From Aureobasidium sp. EXF-3400 (Eukaryota > Ascomycota > Dothideomycetes > Dothideales > Saccotheciaceae): a DNA stretch of 35,429 bases. Under the pieces are notes generated by a model. The model was not told the origin of the DNA, searched no databases, and was given only the letters and a program-made list of their open reading frames with translations. Numbering within the stretch: position 1 is the first letter of the stretch; each line of letters opens with the position of its first letter. A program made the translations under genes and the position numbers. The stretch spans positions 1-35,429 of the forward strand of contig SWBL01000439.1 of NCBI GenBank assembly GCA_024195585.1, given 5' to 3'. Shown here one piece after another: positions 9,463 through 19,891 of the stretch.

Positions 9463-11043
9463 CTACGCGAAGGTTCTCAACTGCGGATCCTTGAGCAAAT
9501 TAAACATTGCGTTCTTTTCAAGGCTCAAGCTAATGTCGAAGTCACCGCCGTCACCAAGATCCATGACTTGCACAAGGCCGTCCATGCGTGGTATCACGCC
9601 TTGCACATAACGCGCTTGCGGCCTAAAATCCGCGCTACTACCAAAGCAAACCTCGTAAGCTTTCATCTGCGTCCACGAGGTGACCAGCGTATGTTGGGAG
9701 CCGAGAAAAGCCCGCCAAAGTCTCTGCGGGCTGACTTCGTGAGCTGCATCGTGTATATAAGCAGAGACTGACTCAGGCGTCAATTGAGTGAGAGTAGAGC
9801 GTATCTCCCCAGAAATCTGGCCTATCGGGCCTGCACTTGCATCCGCGCCGGATTTGGTAACGTAGGTGAGTAGGAGCGGGGATCCCACGAATCCGCTCGC
9901 CAGGGGAGGTGACAATCGGCTTCGCAGACCTAATGTGATATTCAGGTAGACATTGTCATTACTGCCAATATGGCCGCGAGCTCGGTTGATGAGCATCCAG
10001 ATGTGGCTGAGTAGCGAGTCAAGGCGGGATATTCTTTGTTCGGAGAAGTAAGACGGTAGAGAATCCCTAGCAGCATCCTTCATTCGGTCCACTTCGGCGG
10101 CAGAGAAACGTATCTGCGCATGTTCTACCGGCAGAGCCATATTCCATGTAGGCCATGGAGGGTGAGTTGAAGGGCTCAATTGCTGTTTCTCCAAAACATC
10201 TGACGGAGGCGTTGTAGCTGTAGATGATGCCAAAGCCCAGTCTGGGTATCCAGGCGCGTCAGTCGTCCACCAGTCGAATCGGTGCATCGGCAGACCACGC
10301 GCCTTTGCGATCATTGACAGATTAGGCTGTTCCAGAGCACCAGCATATGTGTCCAACATCTCCGGATCGAACACAGGCTGCGACAGAATGGACTCAGACC
10401 CGCGCGATTGTGCAGCCCATGCATGCATGAAAGTGAGAAGACTTTGGGCATCGGAAAGGCAGTGAGCGAGCTTGACATGGACGCTCCAACCACCGCACTT
10501 GGAAGCTGTCAGCTGTACAGCAACACCGGGTAGACCTTCAAAGTCGGCCAGGTTAGAAAAGGCTAGCTCCGATGCTGCTTGAAGTTCGCGAGGAAGATCT
10601 GTAGCCATCCAAACTTTGTCTGTTGTACTCCGAGCTTCTCTGCTGGGAATCATGGTGTCCAACGCTGTATCGCAAGTCGAAATCGTCCAGTCAACGCCTA
10701 CATCATTGTTGCCTCCATACGTGACGACTGGACGGCCATCAAGGCGTGGATGCGGAAGGCTATCGGTGTCAGTTGCCCAGCGCAGCTGGCCAGACCAATG
10801 CGGCCATCTGCTCAGAGTCTCTTGGAACGAGAGCTCCAGACTGCGAAAGAGTTCTGGGTCGCGCGCATCGACAGAAGGTTCGGCGTCAAAAAACCAGATA
10901 GCTGAACAAGCGGCGAACCTTGCGACTGAGGCGTCGAGGACTGACAAGGGCGTTGTGGTTGTCTCATGTTTGGTGGAAAAAGTGGGAAAGATTCTTCTTG
11001 ATGTCTTGGTGCTGAACACAGGGCTGCTGCTATTAACAGCCAT
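9463..11043 (-). CDS. BAHD/transferase-family acyltransferase
   Basis: A 526-residue single-exon protein of the HXXXD acyltransferase (transferase family, BAHD/TRI101-like) group, which move an acyl group from acyl-CoA to a hydroxyl or amine. The catalytic motif is HCLSD, with H194 and D198. The second family motif, DFGWG, is degenerate: CFG at 466-468 is its likely position. The start is the ATG at 11041-11043; the frame is open 23 codons further but only from a GTG. There is no signal peptide, so a cytosolic enzyme is likely. It faces the carboxylesterase gene across a 600-bp divergent gap, so an acyl-transfer/ester-hydrolysis pair may share a promoter region. The substrate is unknown; secondary-metabolite tailoring is the usual role of such fungal enzymes. 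Confidence 0.85.
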   Translation of the reverse strand: MAVNSSSPVFSTKTSRRIFPTFSTKHETTTTPLSVLDASVARFAACSAIWFFDAEPSVDARDPELFRSLELSFQETLSRWPHWSGQLRWATDTDSLPHPRLDGRPVVTYGGNNDVGVDWTISTCDTALDTMIPSREARSTTDKVWMATDLPRELQAASELAFSNLADFEGLPGVAVQLTASKCGGWSVHVKLAHCLSDAQSLLTFMHAWAAQSRGSESILSQPVFDPEMLDTYAGALEQPNLSMIAKARGLPMHRFDWWTTDAPGYPDWALASSTATTPPSDVLEKQQLSPSTHPPWPTWNMALPVEHAQIRFSAAEVDRMKDAARDSLPSYFSEQRISRLDSLLSHIWMLINRARGHIGSNDNVYLNITLGLRSRLSPPLASGFVGSPLLLTYVTKSGADASAGPIGQISGEIRSTLTQLTPESVSAYIHDAAHEVSPQRLWRAFLGSQHTLVTSWTQMKAYEVCFGSSADFRPQARYVQGVIPRMDGLVQVMDLGDGGDFDISLSLEKNAMFNLLKDPQLRTFA

Positions 11044-11645
11044 GACAGAATTAGAAGCGGGTTGCGACGAAAAACGGTAGACGTGGGAGAAAGCGTGTTT
11101 TTTTCTATACACGGGTCATTCGTGGTTGGCGTTTCAAATGTTAGCATCTTAAGTTCCAGGTGTTTATCTCACTTAATTTGATCGGACGATTTTTCTAGAA
11201 CACGGTGTCTAAGTATGGTCGGTGCTATACGGCTGGCTGGATTAGGTATTGCCGGCCACTTATCTCCCAACTGAGTGCGCATCTGAGTCTCGAGCAAGCC
11301 TCTCCTCTACTTGCGTATAGTAGGGAGATACGCGTTTCGTGCGTCTGACGCTGTAAAAAGCAAAATAAAGTTAGCTATACCCCGCTTAGACCACCTAAAC
11401 TTCTGATTCGCTCGTCTGCAGTAGGGCATACTCTTGAGTCAGGGCACACTACCCGAACCATATGCCGGACACGAGTTTGAGGGGTTGTTACAACCCTATA
11501 CCAGCAGATCGACAAGAACCACGACCTCGGATATTCGACGGTTAGCTCGAGATGACCTCGGAAATGGTATGCGAAATATGTATATCAACCACCCATTGCT
11601 GCCGAAGGACGTTTGATTCATCTGAAAACCGATCTTCCGTTTATC
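11044..11645. promoter_or_regulatory. divergent intergenic region, acyltransferase/esterase
   Basis: About 600 bp separate two divergent starts. No credible gene lies here. It should contain both promoters, but I see no decisive TATA box or repeated operator. Confidence 0.45.
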
Positions 11646-13277
11646 ATGTTCCTCAATGCACTTTGCTTTTCTAGCATCTTGAGTCTGGTGCATGCTGCCG
11701 CTACGTCTGCACAAGATGGTCTCACTGTCAACACAACTAGCGGCCAGCTCCAAGGGTTCGTCAACCAGACCGCACCTGATGTCCGCCAATTCCTCGGTAT
11801 CCCATATGCCAAACCGCCTATAGGCCAGTTGAGATTCGCCCCTCCGCAAGACGCAGTACCTAGTCAAACTACCATCAATGCTAGTTCGCTGCCCAATTCC
11901 TGCATGCAGCAGTTCTCCAACGGATCTACCATCTATACAGCCTACGAGACGGAATTTCTTATCAGTGGTGGCCAGTCGGAAGACTGTCTCTATCTCTCTA
12001 TCTGGACTCCATCCATCGGTAGCATTGATCAGAAGGGATCTCCTTTACCAGTGTTCTTGTACATTCCTGGAGGTGGATTTACCAGCGGGGGTCAGAACTC
12101 CATGTACAAGATTCCAGACAAGTGGGTGCAGAGGACTAAGTCGCATATCGTTGTTATTATGAAGTAAGTCACTGTCATACTTTTGTTGGCTATTGACACC
12201 AGCTAAAGCAATACAGCTACCGTGTGAATGTATTTGGCTTTCCCAATGCCGCAGCATTGTCCCATCAGAATCCTGGTCTCCTTGATCAGCGCAAGGCGTG
12301 AGTTTCAAGAGCGGTTTCCCAGATTCTCGTCTTGCTGACCCAAACACAGTGTCGAGTGGACCCATAAGAACATTGCACACTTTGGTGGAGACCCAGAAAG
12401 AATCACTCTGTGGGGACAATCAGCTGGCGGTGCCAGTGTAGCTAACTATCCTTACGCTTTCGCGGATGATCCCATTGTTGCAGGTCTCATCGCAGATTCA
12501 GGTGCTACAGGCATCATTGCCAAATCTGATCCGACCCACTCCAACTTCACATCTCTAGCTGGTCTGGTTGGCTGCAGTAACATGAGCGCATTGAATGAGC
12601 TCGATTGTGTTCGCGGTGTCAATGCATCAATCTTGGAAAATGCTCTGTCGAACTATGTCATCAGCAAGCAGACACCTGCAATCTCTTTCACACCTACAGA
12701 CGACAACATCACTGTATTCACGAACTACACAGATCGCCTTGTTCATGGACATCTGGCTCAGTTGCCCCTCATCACTGGCTCCAACACGAATGAAGGTGCA
12801 GGCTTCGTGCCATATACACCCTCTGGCCCTGGCAATGCGACGCTTGTGAATACAACGCTTTCGATCATTGCATGCCCCGTCGCTAGAGACGTGGCTCGCC
12901 GAGATCTCGCTCCTGCACTCTATCCAACCTACCGATATCTCTACACCGGCAATTTTACCAACATCTCTCCCGTCTCTTGGTTCGGCGCTTATCACAGTTC
13001 TGAGCTGCCTTTGTTGTTTGACACTCATGATGAGTATGGTCCCGGCAATTCGACCAGCTTCGAATACACTGTTAGTCAAACGATGGAGGCCTTATGGTTG
13101 AGCTTTGCAGAATGTCCTGCTGCTGGCCCGAAACGGTTTAACAGTTCCGACGGCGGTTATTTCGCCTGGCCTCAGTTCAGACAGAATCAAAGCGATCTGG
13201 TGGTCTTTGCAGAGCAAGGTAAAGCTTTACAGCTGGCAGATGCGGGACCCAGATTAGATCAGTTCTGTGGGCTGTGA
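11646..13277 (+). CDS. secreted type-B carboxylesterase
   Basis: Alpha/beta-hydrolase of the carboxylesterase type-B family (cholinesterase/lipase-like), 508 aa from exons 11646-12163, 12217-12297 and 12350-13277; the introns are 53 and 52 nt. A cleavable signal peptide (residues 1 to about 17, ending VHA) and many N-x-S/T sites point to secretion and glycosylation. Family landmarks in order are FLGIPYAKPP, EDCLYLSIWTP (the type-B second signature), the oxyanion loop PGGGF, and the nucleophile elbow GQSAGG with S224. The likely remaining triad members are E348 in TNEGAG and H415 in AYHSSEL. GQSAGG replaces the more common GESAGG, a tolerated change. The substrate is unknown; such enzymes hydrolyse lipid, aromatic or toxin esters outside the cell. 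Confidence 0.92.
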
Positions 13278-14183
13278 TGTCTTCTCTGAAAGTCTTATTG
13301 TGCGCCATGTTGGTAACTTGTACGACTTGTCAGATCAACGTCTGAGCAGAAGGCGGACCGATTGAACCTCTCTGGATTTACTCTCATGGCTGGCGCAGTA
13401 GGGACCAAGACTGCTATCCCATGATCTTGGTCTCGTCTCGACGGTCAAATGATGGATGAATATGATGGCCGGAAGGGGATGTAAATACGTTGAGGTTTTG
13501 TAGAATGGAAATTCCTCCAACGGTCGTCCTATAGCCGTCTGTTTAAACGCCAAGATCGAATCAACGAATGCGAGCATCAAGTTGCTTGCATTTACTCGAA
13601 CAATACTGAAGATCTTTCCAATGTGAATCTGTGATCGCCGAGCAGGACACGGGGCACGAAGAGAAAGCTTGACTGATGCGGCTGATGACCGGAATCTACC
13701 AAGTCTTAGTGCTTGATCCTTCAACAAAGGTTCGACTCCTGCATCAATTGTTCTTTGACGGACTGTCATAGCGCAATCTGCATAGAAACATTGAGCCTTC
13801 CAGAATCGCAATTCAAGCCATCTAAGAACGTTCTAGCCTATGCTAGCCAACATAGATACACTGACTCTGTGACTAGTGTCTAGCTGAAAAACGCTGTTAT
13901 GATTCAAGCACTACACCGCTATGTCGGACATACGGGATTTGCTTATGTTTCAGCTTTCCACTACGCATTTCTTACTTATCTCCAGCTTGTCTCACGGTTC
14001 ACTCGTTGGCCATCGAACAAAGGTCATGCATTACGCTTGATGTGATCACAGTATCACAACAAGTGACCCATTCGCGTTACTTCTATGCCTGGTACTTCGA
14101 AGAATATGACGAATTGAGATGAAATCACATAAGTCATCTGCTGATCACGAAACAGTGCCAGGACGAACTCGCCCATTACAAAG
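13278..14183. other. intergenic, no convincing gene; possible 5' part of a relic
   Basis: No motif-bearing gene is seen. A minus-strand frame at 13335-13811 lacks an ATG at its start and has no recognisable features. From about 13899 onward short coding-like stretches appear in two plus-strand frames (13899-14043, then about 13950-14247). They may be frameshifted 5' remains of the decayed gene that follows. Confidence 0.35.
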
Positions 14184-15404
14184 ATGAGCGCAAAATCATT
14201 GTCAAGTGCTTGCCAATTTATCATCAGTTTAAAGCCCCTCGAGTCTAAGGAAAAAAATCTGGCAGCGATCGCCAATGCAGCACGTCTCCAAAGGTTCTTG
14301 TCTGCATTTTGTCCAAGCATACCTGCCAATCCTATCAGCAAAGAATTTCAGAGTCCCTCGTCGCCCGTGCTTTCCTTGGATCTTTGTGAGTTAACGAGAT
14401 ACATTTTACGAGGCTTCCAAACTGATCTTGACATGAAGCGAGCGACGAGATTCGCCGATCCCTGGTTTGAACATTCCTGCTGTGAGAAAGGCCTGTAAGC
14501 GCATCCTAGAGGTTCCAAACTCGTCGGCCAAGATCTCAAGCACAAAAAAGTTCTCCACCACATCTCAGAATTCAGCTTCGAAGATGACTTCGAAACTTTC
14601 TTCCATGTCGGCAGCTCGATCGTCCTTGAAAGCTCTGACAACAACAACAACGTCTAAATGGCCTTCTACTGCAAAGTCATCTTCAAAAAGCTCTTCGAGT
14701 GTCATCAGTAGATCAAGCAGGAAGCTGATCTTCAAAAAGGCGTCTTCTACCAAGATTTTGTCATCAACGAGGCCCCCTCCCACCAGTGTCTCGTTAAGAC
14801 CCACTTCAGCTCAAATTTTGACAAGCAAGTCTACCCTGACAAAGATTCATTCAAGCTCATGGATTTGCAGCAGTCGAAGCTCATATCGTCTCACCTCATC
14901 GAGCAAGATATCATCGAGTCTTTCGACATCAAGCACACAATCTTCCTCATCAGCTTCCGATTCGAGGAGCCCTACACCGTCATCGAGGTCCTTGGCGACA
15001 CCTACTTCTAAGTCCTCTACAACATCGTCGAGATCAACAATTCCTGTGCCTGTGATACTATCGAGCTCTTCAAGAAGTACACCCAGCAAATCATCTCCAG
15101 CATCATTGGCTTCGACCATAGATGCATACAATCTGATCCCTTCACTATCTCTTCAGATCTTCTGTACAACTCATCTCGGTTACGCCATCCCCTTGGCCAC
15201 ACAAACCGCGACTTCCAGATCAGCGGTACGGTCATATATCAGAGAGTGGCCCCTTGGGTCCAGTGTCTACAGATCTGCGGTTTTCCTCAAGCTTGTCAAG
15301 ATGTAAGCTGGCAGAATCACTACTGTATTACATTGGGCGCTGTTTCGAAAACCCCTCTCAGCCTTGCTCGTAGAAACAACGCAGCGATACTTGTTGACGC
15401 GTAA
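14184..15404 (+). pseudogene. decayed protein-coding gene, four in-frame stops
   Basis: One plus-strand frame (first bases at multiples of 3) reads like a normal globular protein from 14184 to a final TAA at 15402-15404. It is rich in C-ending codons (TTC, ATC, GTC, CTC, GAC, AAG), the fungal preference. It is broken by TAA at 14496-14498, TAA at 14655-14657, TAG at 14709-14711 and TAA at 15009-15011. All four are one C-to-T change from CAA or CAG, in a CpA context as expected of repeat-induced point mutation. The long Ser/Thr-rich frame at 14467-15306 is the +1-type shadow of these NTC codons, and the Asp/Glu/Leu-rich antisense frames are its exact codon complement. No intron removes the stops while keeping the frame. 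I do not recognise the family. Confidence 0.45.
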
Positions 15405-16338
15405 AAGGGTAATGAGCTCTTCAACTATTCTTCATTCTTAGGTATAATAATCATAGGGACTTCTTAGCGAAGCAGTTGCTATAAACACGAGCGCAAGCTA
15501 GGCTATCCTTCGTGTTTGATCTTTCCTAATATTTGTTTATAGTGCATCTGTTGCCGCAGGAAAAGGACTCGCTGTTAAGGCAAGCTAGACGAACCATGCC
15601 ATGCTTACTGTCGTTAAAGATATAAGTGTATCTATAGGATGAACATTATATCCTTTTCGAGCTCTTCTTGTCTTACGCAACGAAGCTTTTAATCAATCAA
15701 CTTTCTATCTTAGATACGCGCACACCCAAGGTATTCTCCTGAGGAATTATTCGGTCCTCGCGCGGAATTACGAGTATACGCTGGTGTGTAGCTACAATTC
15801 CCTGTATCGTCACCATGATAGTCATGGTTCACTCCGCGTCGTAGATTGTCTGTGGTATTCAGTGCACTGATCGGGTCACCACAAGAACAGTAGAGCATAG
15901 ATCTTCTAAAGGTTCGAAAGTCGGACTTCCTGTTAGCTTTACCAACACAGAGCTAGTGTCAATGAGTACCTGTACCCAGAAAGCGCGCCGACTAGCGTTA
16001 GACGAGAGATAATGAGCCAAACTTGGCTGCCTATTGAATGTCTGAGAAGAAGGATAACATGATTCTTGTTGATGATCAATTGAAGTGAAGCTTGCCTAGT
16101 GGTTCCATTCTAGCAAGCTCCAGGCATGCCTAACGATTGACCACGCATGGATTTCTCATCTGGTCTATTATCATGCTGCAAGCTTCACATCACATCACAC
16201 ACTCTACTTTAATGCCTACGCACCTGTTCATACAAGATTCGGTAGCCAGGCATACACATTCTTCGCAAGCTGCGCAGCAGTATCTGTCAGACCTGTGGGT
16301 CATAGCGATGGTCATAATAGTACGTTTCACGCTAGCAC
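15405..16338. other. AT-richer intergenic region, no gene seen
   Basis: About 930 bp without a credible coding frame. An imperfect inverted repeat at 16089-16099 and 16110-16119 (agcttgcctag / ctagcaagct) could form a 10-bp hairpin with one bulged base. Nothing else stands out. Confidence 0.4.
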
Positions 16339-16457
16339 GAGATTCCCGACAGTACGAAACTCACGACAGTATGGGATTTGCGACCGCGCGAGATTTGCGA
16401 CCGGACGAGATTTGCGACCGGCGCTACACATTACCAAGCGCTACATATTACCGCTTT
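16339..16457. repeat. 17-bp tandem array, seven units
   Basis: Seven contiguous 17-bp units start at 16339, 16356, 16373, 16390, 16407, 16424 and 16441. Units 3-5 are nearly identical around gatttgcgacc. Units 1-2 share cgacagta, and units 6-7 share ctaca(c/t)attacc. Similarity is therefore highest between neighbours, as expected from successive local duplication. The array ends 143 bp before the ATG of the epoxide-hydrolase-like gene. Confidence 0.85.
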
Positions 16458-16599
16458 TAGCTATGCGGGGTCGCTCCCTATTCTTGTTCTCTGCTATAAA
16501 CATTCGTGAGCCTTATATGTTTGGCATGGGAACGAGAGGTCCTGAATCTTTCCGCCGATACAACTGCATTCGACTGGCTAGAGAATTCCATCCATAATC

Positions 16600-17520
16600 A
16601 TGGAGATGTACGATCATGCCGGACAGGCTGTCACACATGGACGTGCCCGAGTAAATGGCATTCGGATGCATTATGTCTGCGCTGGAAAAGGACCCGAGGC
16701 ACTACTTCTGCTTCACGGAACACCCAAGACAAGCTACTACTGGTACAGACTCATTCCGCTGTTGACTGAGCACTTTACGATCGTTGCTCCTGACCTGCGA
16801 GGGTTTGGTTATTCCGACAAGCCACCCGCAGCCGACGGCTACGATTCTGCGACAAATGTTCAAGATGTCAGCGAGCTGATGACGCATCTCAAGATCGAGA
16901 AGTTCCATGTTCACGGCGAGGACCGTGGCGCAGACTTTGCTTACGCTCTGGCAGCGACATGCCGAGACCGTGTCAAGAGTCTGTCGTTCTGTGAGATGAT
17001 GGTTTCCGGGTTCGGCCTTGAGGAGACATCTTACTGGACTGAAGAGAATGTTACAGCACAATACCGGCAGAAGGGTATCTGGTGCTGGCATCTTGGTCTC
17101 TTTTCGATCCCACATGTTCCCGAAATGCTCATCCAGGGCCATGAGCATGAGTTTTGGGAGATGTTCATGAGACAAGAATGCTACAACCCGACTGCGATCG
17201 AGACTGCAGCGCTTGAGCACTGGGTCAGCTGTTCGATGCAGCCAGGCGGGCTCAGAGGCATACTGGAGACATATCGCGCAGGATTTACAAATGCAGCCCA
17301 TCATCGGGCCTTGCTGAAGGATGGAGGCAAGCTCACTGTAAGAACGATGACGATTGGGGCTCCTGAATTCTTTGGTCCACTGGTTGAGGAAAGCATTCTG
17401 CGGCTTGCGGAAAAGGTGCATAGATCAGAGATCTTTGAAGAATGTGGCCACAGCCTGGCGCTCGAAAAGCCAGAAAGGCTTGCCAAGTGTTTGAAGGAGT
17501 TCATGTTGAGAGATGATTGA
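16600..17520 (+). CDS. epoxide hydrolase/dehalogenase-like alpha/beta hydrolase
   Basis: A 306-residue single-exon alpha/beta hydrolase of the soluble epoxide hydrolase and fluoroacetate-dehalogenase-like group, which attack epoxides or C-halogen bonds through an Asp nucleophile. HGTP at 39-42 supplies the oxyanion loop, and PDLRGFGYSDKP is the usual post-strand segment. The nucleophile elbow is HGEDRGA with D108. E132 in FCEMM sits where the family's acid residue lies after strand 6, and H284 in ECGHSL completes the triad. GAPEFFG matches the conserved segment before the last helices. There is no signal peptide, so it is probably cytosolic. The start ATG at 16600 is followed two codons later by a second ATG. 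The gene lies just downstream of the 17-bp array. The true substrate cannot be told from sequence. Confidence 0.9.
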   Translation: MEMYDHAGQAVTHGRARVNGIRMHYVCAGKGPEALLLLHGTPKTSYYWYRLIPLLTEHFTIVAPDLRGFGYSDKPPAADGYDSATNVQDVSELMTHLKIEKFHVHGEDRGADFAYALAATCRDRVKSLSFCEMMVSGFGLEETSYWTEENVTAQYRQKGIWCWHLGLFSIPHVPEMLIQGHEHEFWEMFMRQECYNPTAIETAALEHWVSCSMQPGGLRGILETYRAGFTNAAHHRALLKDGGKLTVRTMTIGAPEFFGPLVEESILRLAEKVHRSEIFEECGHSLALEKPERLAKCLKEFMLRDD

Positions 17521-18297
17521 GGATGCGACGCGGGATTCGTGGCTTTGTACAGATCAAATGTAACGTGATCATATTGATTCATGATTGTTTGATACCGCAT
17601 GACGTCTTTGCAAGTCCTGTCACTAGTGCCGGCGCTTCGAAGAATCTCGTTGTGATGGTATCCAAGACGACATCTGATGTCGGAGTGACGAAAATGTCGC
17701 CTATCGCTCCTGTCTGTCAAATCTAAACGACGTCTCCATATCGTGGAAGCTTTGTGAAAGACTTGAGGTCGCACCATACAGGAACTCAGCGAAGCCTTAG
17801 GGTTTTCAGGGGTACGAAACAGCGAAGCCTAGAGGTAGTGCATGCAGACGGAGAGGTATGGTATGAGTTCGCCCGAGACAGATACAAGCAACCTCGATCG
17901 CTCGCTCATCGAATGGGTATAGTAGTGTGTGAGTTTGTACACTGAAAGCGTGAACAAGGACGTGGCCCATCGTGTTGTAGAGAAAGTCATAGCCCGATGT
18001 ACACAGAGCAGCGAAGACCATCTCGCATAGTTTTTGAGCATGATCTTTTGAAGCGTTGAGAGATGCTGTGACAATTTGATTGTGGCTGCTTCCATGATAG
18101 AGACACTGGTACATTAGCAGTTGACAGTATTGCTAGAAGCCAGGATACACAGCGACAAAGATGCGACCAGGACCTTGTGCCGTTGACCGACGCCTACACA
18201 GACGATATAGACCCGTCGTTCGCACACACATAGTTGTTAGCGTCTGCTTTAGTGATATCCTGCTTGAGTACACTGAACACCCAAGGCTATCCTGTAT
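17521..18297. other. convergent intergenic region, no convincing gene
   Basis: About 780 bp between two genes that end toward each other. A minus-strand frame at 17806-18114 (102 codons, ATG start) has no motif and lies where 3' untranslated regions are expected, so I leave it uncalled. Confidence 0.45.
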
Positions 18298-19871
18298 CTA
18301 ATCCTTCTTAGTCTGCTCAGACCCCTTCTCGAAATCATCAACCCTATGCTGGCGCTGTCCATGGTCGGTAGACCCACTGACACCAGCTTCCAGATCATTG
18401 CCGACCCTCAACCCCTCAAGCACAGCGCTATCGTTCTCGGGTGTAGGGCCCGCCATGTCGTCAAAGAAGCAGTACGCACCTTCACCATGAACGGCGTCGT
18501 CGCCCTTCAGCATGTCCTCCTCGCTCATGCGTAGCGGCACACGGCACACATATTTAATAAAGAGCATGATGAGCGAGGTCCACACAGCGTCCCAGCCGAT
18601 GATGAAGAGAGCGCCGACTATCTGCAGCCAAACTTGCTTGCCATTGCCGTCGATGGCACCGCCAGGATTCGTGTCGCCGAAGGCGGCCACGCCGGGAACA
18701 GTTGCAAAGAGTCCTGTTAGGAAGCCGCCGAGAAGACCTGCAACGAAGTGCGTGTGCGTGATTCCTAGATATCTGTGAGTTTGTTGCACTAATTTGGCTG
18801 CAGGATCCTCAACACGTACCCAAGGTGTCGTCAACGTGGCGCTTAAAGATGAAGGAGCGTGTGCCGACGATGTTCATGCTGACCCAGGGAATGGTGCCGG
18901 TGCAAAAGCCGATGATAATAGCGCCCCAACCGGCGACAAACCCGGCGGCGGGTGTGATGCCGACCAGACCGGTGATCATACCGTTCACGGAGCCAATAAT
19001 GGAAGGCTTGCCGAAGAAGATGATGTCCATACATGTCCACGTGAGCAAGGACATGGCAGTACAGATGTTGGTGTTGAGGACGGCGGCACCGGCATCGGGT
19101 GAAGCAGAGTACGGATCACCGCCATTGAAGCCGTTCCAGCCGACCCAGAGAATGCCGGCTCCGACCATCATAAGTGGAATGTTGTTGGGAGTGAAGTTCT
19201 CTCTATCCTTCTTGAGACGCGGTCCGATCCAATAGGAACCGACAAAGGCAGCCGTGCCGGAGGACAAGTGTATAACATAACCACCGGAGTAGTCGAGAAC
19301 GTTGAGTTTTGTAGCCCAGCCACCGCCCCAGATGCTGTAGGCGCCGGGACAGTAGGCAAAGATCAACCAGAGTGGCACGAATATCATCCAGGCTTTGAAA
19401 TTCATGCGCGCGAGATAAGCACCGGCGATCAGGGCGAGGGTGATCGCTGCAAAGACAAATTGAAAGTAGACCATCGTTGATTGTGGGAAGTTTTGACTGA
19501 CGCCGGCGGAAGGAAGCGTCGACTGGATCAGCTCGTCGCTCATGCGAACGACCGTGTTTGGGATGCCCGCAAACGGGAGCATGTATTCACCAAATGCAAC
19601 TTTGTAGCCCACGAGAACCCAGACGATCAGTGTCATTGCAAAAGCATAGAAGACCTGGATACTTGATCAGTGGTGTCCGGAGATTGCGTTGCGTTAGGAG
19701 CAAAGGTACCATCATCATGCTGTTGATGACCCATCTTCTGTGAACCAGTCCCGCATAGAGAACACAAAGACCAGGTACACTCTGCAGGGCGACAAGAGAA
19801 GCAGCAGTGAGCTGCCACGCATTGTCACCAGTATTCAGCCAGGCTGGGGTCGGATTTCCCAGATCAGACAT
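18298..19871 (-). CDS. ammonium transporter, Amt/Mep/Rh family
   Basis: Plasma-membrane ammonium permease of 487 aa. On the minus strand the exons are 19871-19710, 19654-18820 and 18764-18298; the introns are 55 nt each (GTACCT..CAG, GTACGT..TAG). The second acceptor is fixed by restoring the family stretch [14 protein letters not shown]. The N-terminus runs into TM1 with the usual [21 protein letters not shown]. The first pore His is in [10 protein letters not shown] and the second in [18 protein letters not shown] and the TM segments around [15 protein letters not shown] are typical. The cytosolic tail of about 75 residues is acidic with a basic end. GATA-type motifs upstream (20198-20203, 20247-20252) suggest nitrogen-metabolite control by an AreA/NIT2-like factor, as known for fungal mep genes. 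Confidence 0.95.
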
Positions 19872-19891
19872 ATCGTAGATGATGCCGTAGG

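Noticed and set aside
13729..13739. tRNA B-box-like ggttcgactcc (also on the minus strand at 35118-35128)
   Set aside because: The flanks do not form a T-stem or acceptor stem and there is no A-box at the right distance, so neither is a tRNA.
13335..13811. 158-codon minus-strand frame downstream of the carboxylesterase
   Set aside because: It begins at a TTG rather than ATG, has no motifs and would cover the esterase 3' region.
14565..15131. Two acidic minus-strand frames (Asp/Glu/Leu/Val-rich)
   Set aside because: Their codons are the exact complements of the coding-like plus frame, the usual antisense shadow of C-ending fungal codons.
14467..15306. 279-codon Ser/Thr/Lys-rich plus-strand frame that looks like a mucin-like protein
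   Set aside because: Its serines come from reading NTC-NNN codons of the neighbouring frame out of register. That frame has better codon bias and composition, there is no signal peptide, and its first ATG has no upstream support.
14184..15404. Idea that TAA/TAG are read as Gln (alternative genetic code)
   Set aside because: Intact genes in the window end at TAG, TGA or TAA exactly where family lengths end, so the standard code applies.
17806..18114. 102-codon minus-strand frame between two convergent genes
   Set aside because: It has an ATG but no motifs, and sits where the 3' untranslated regions are expected.
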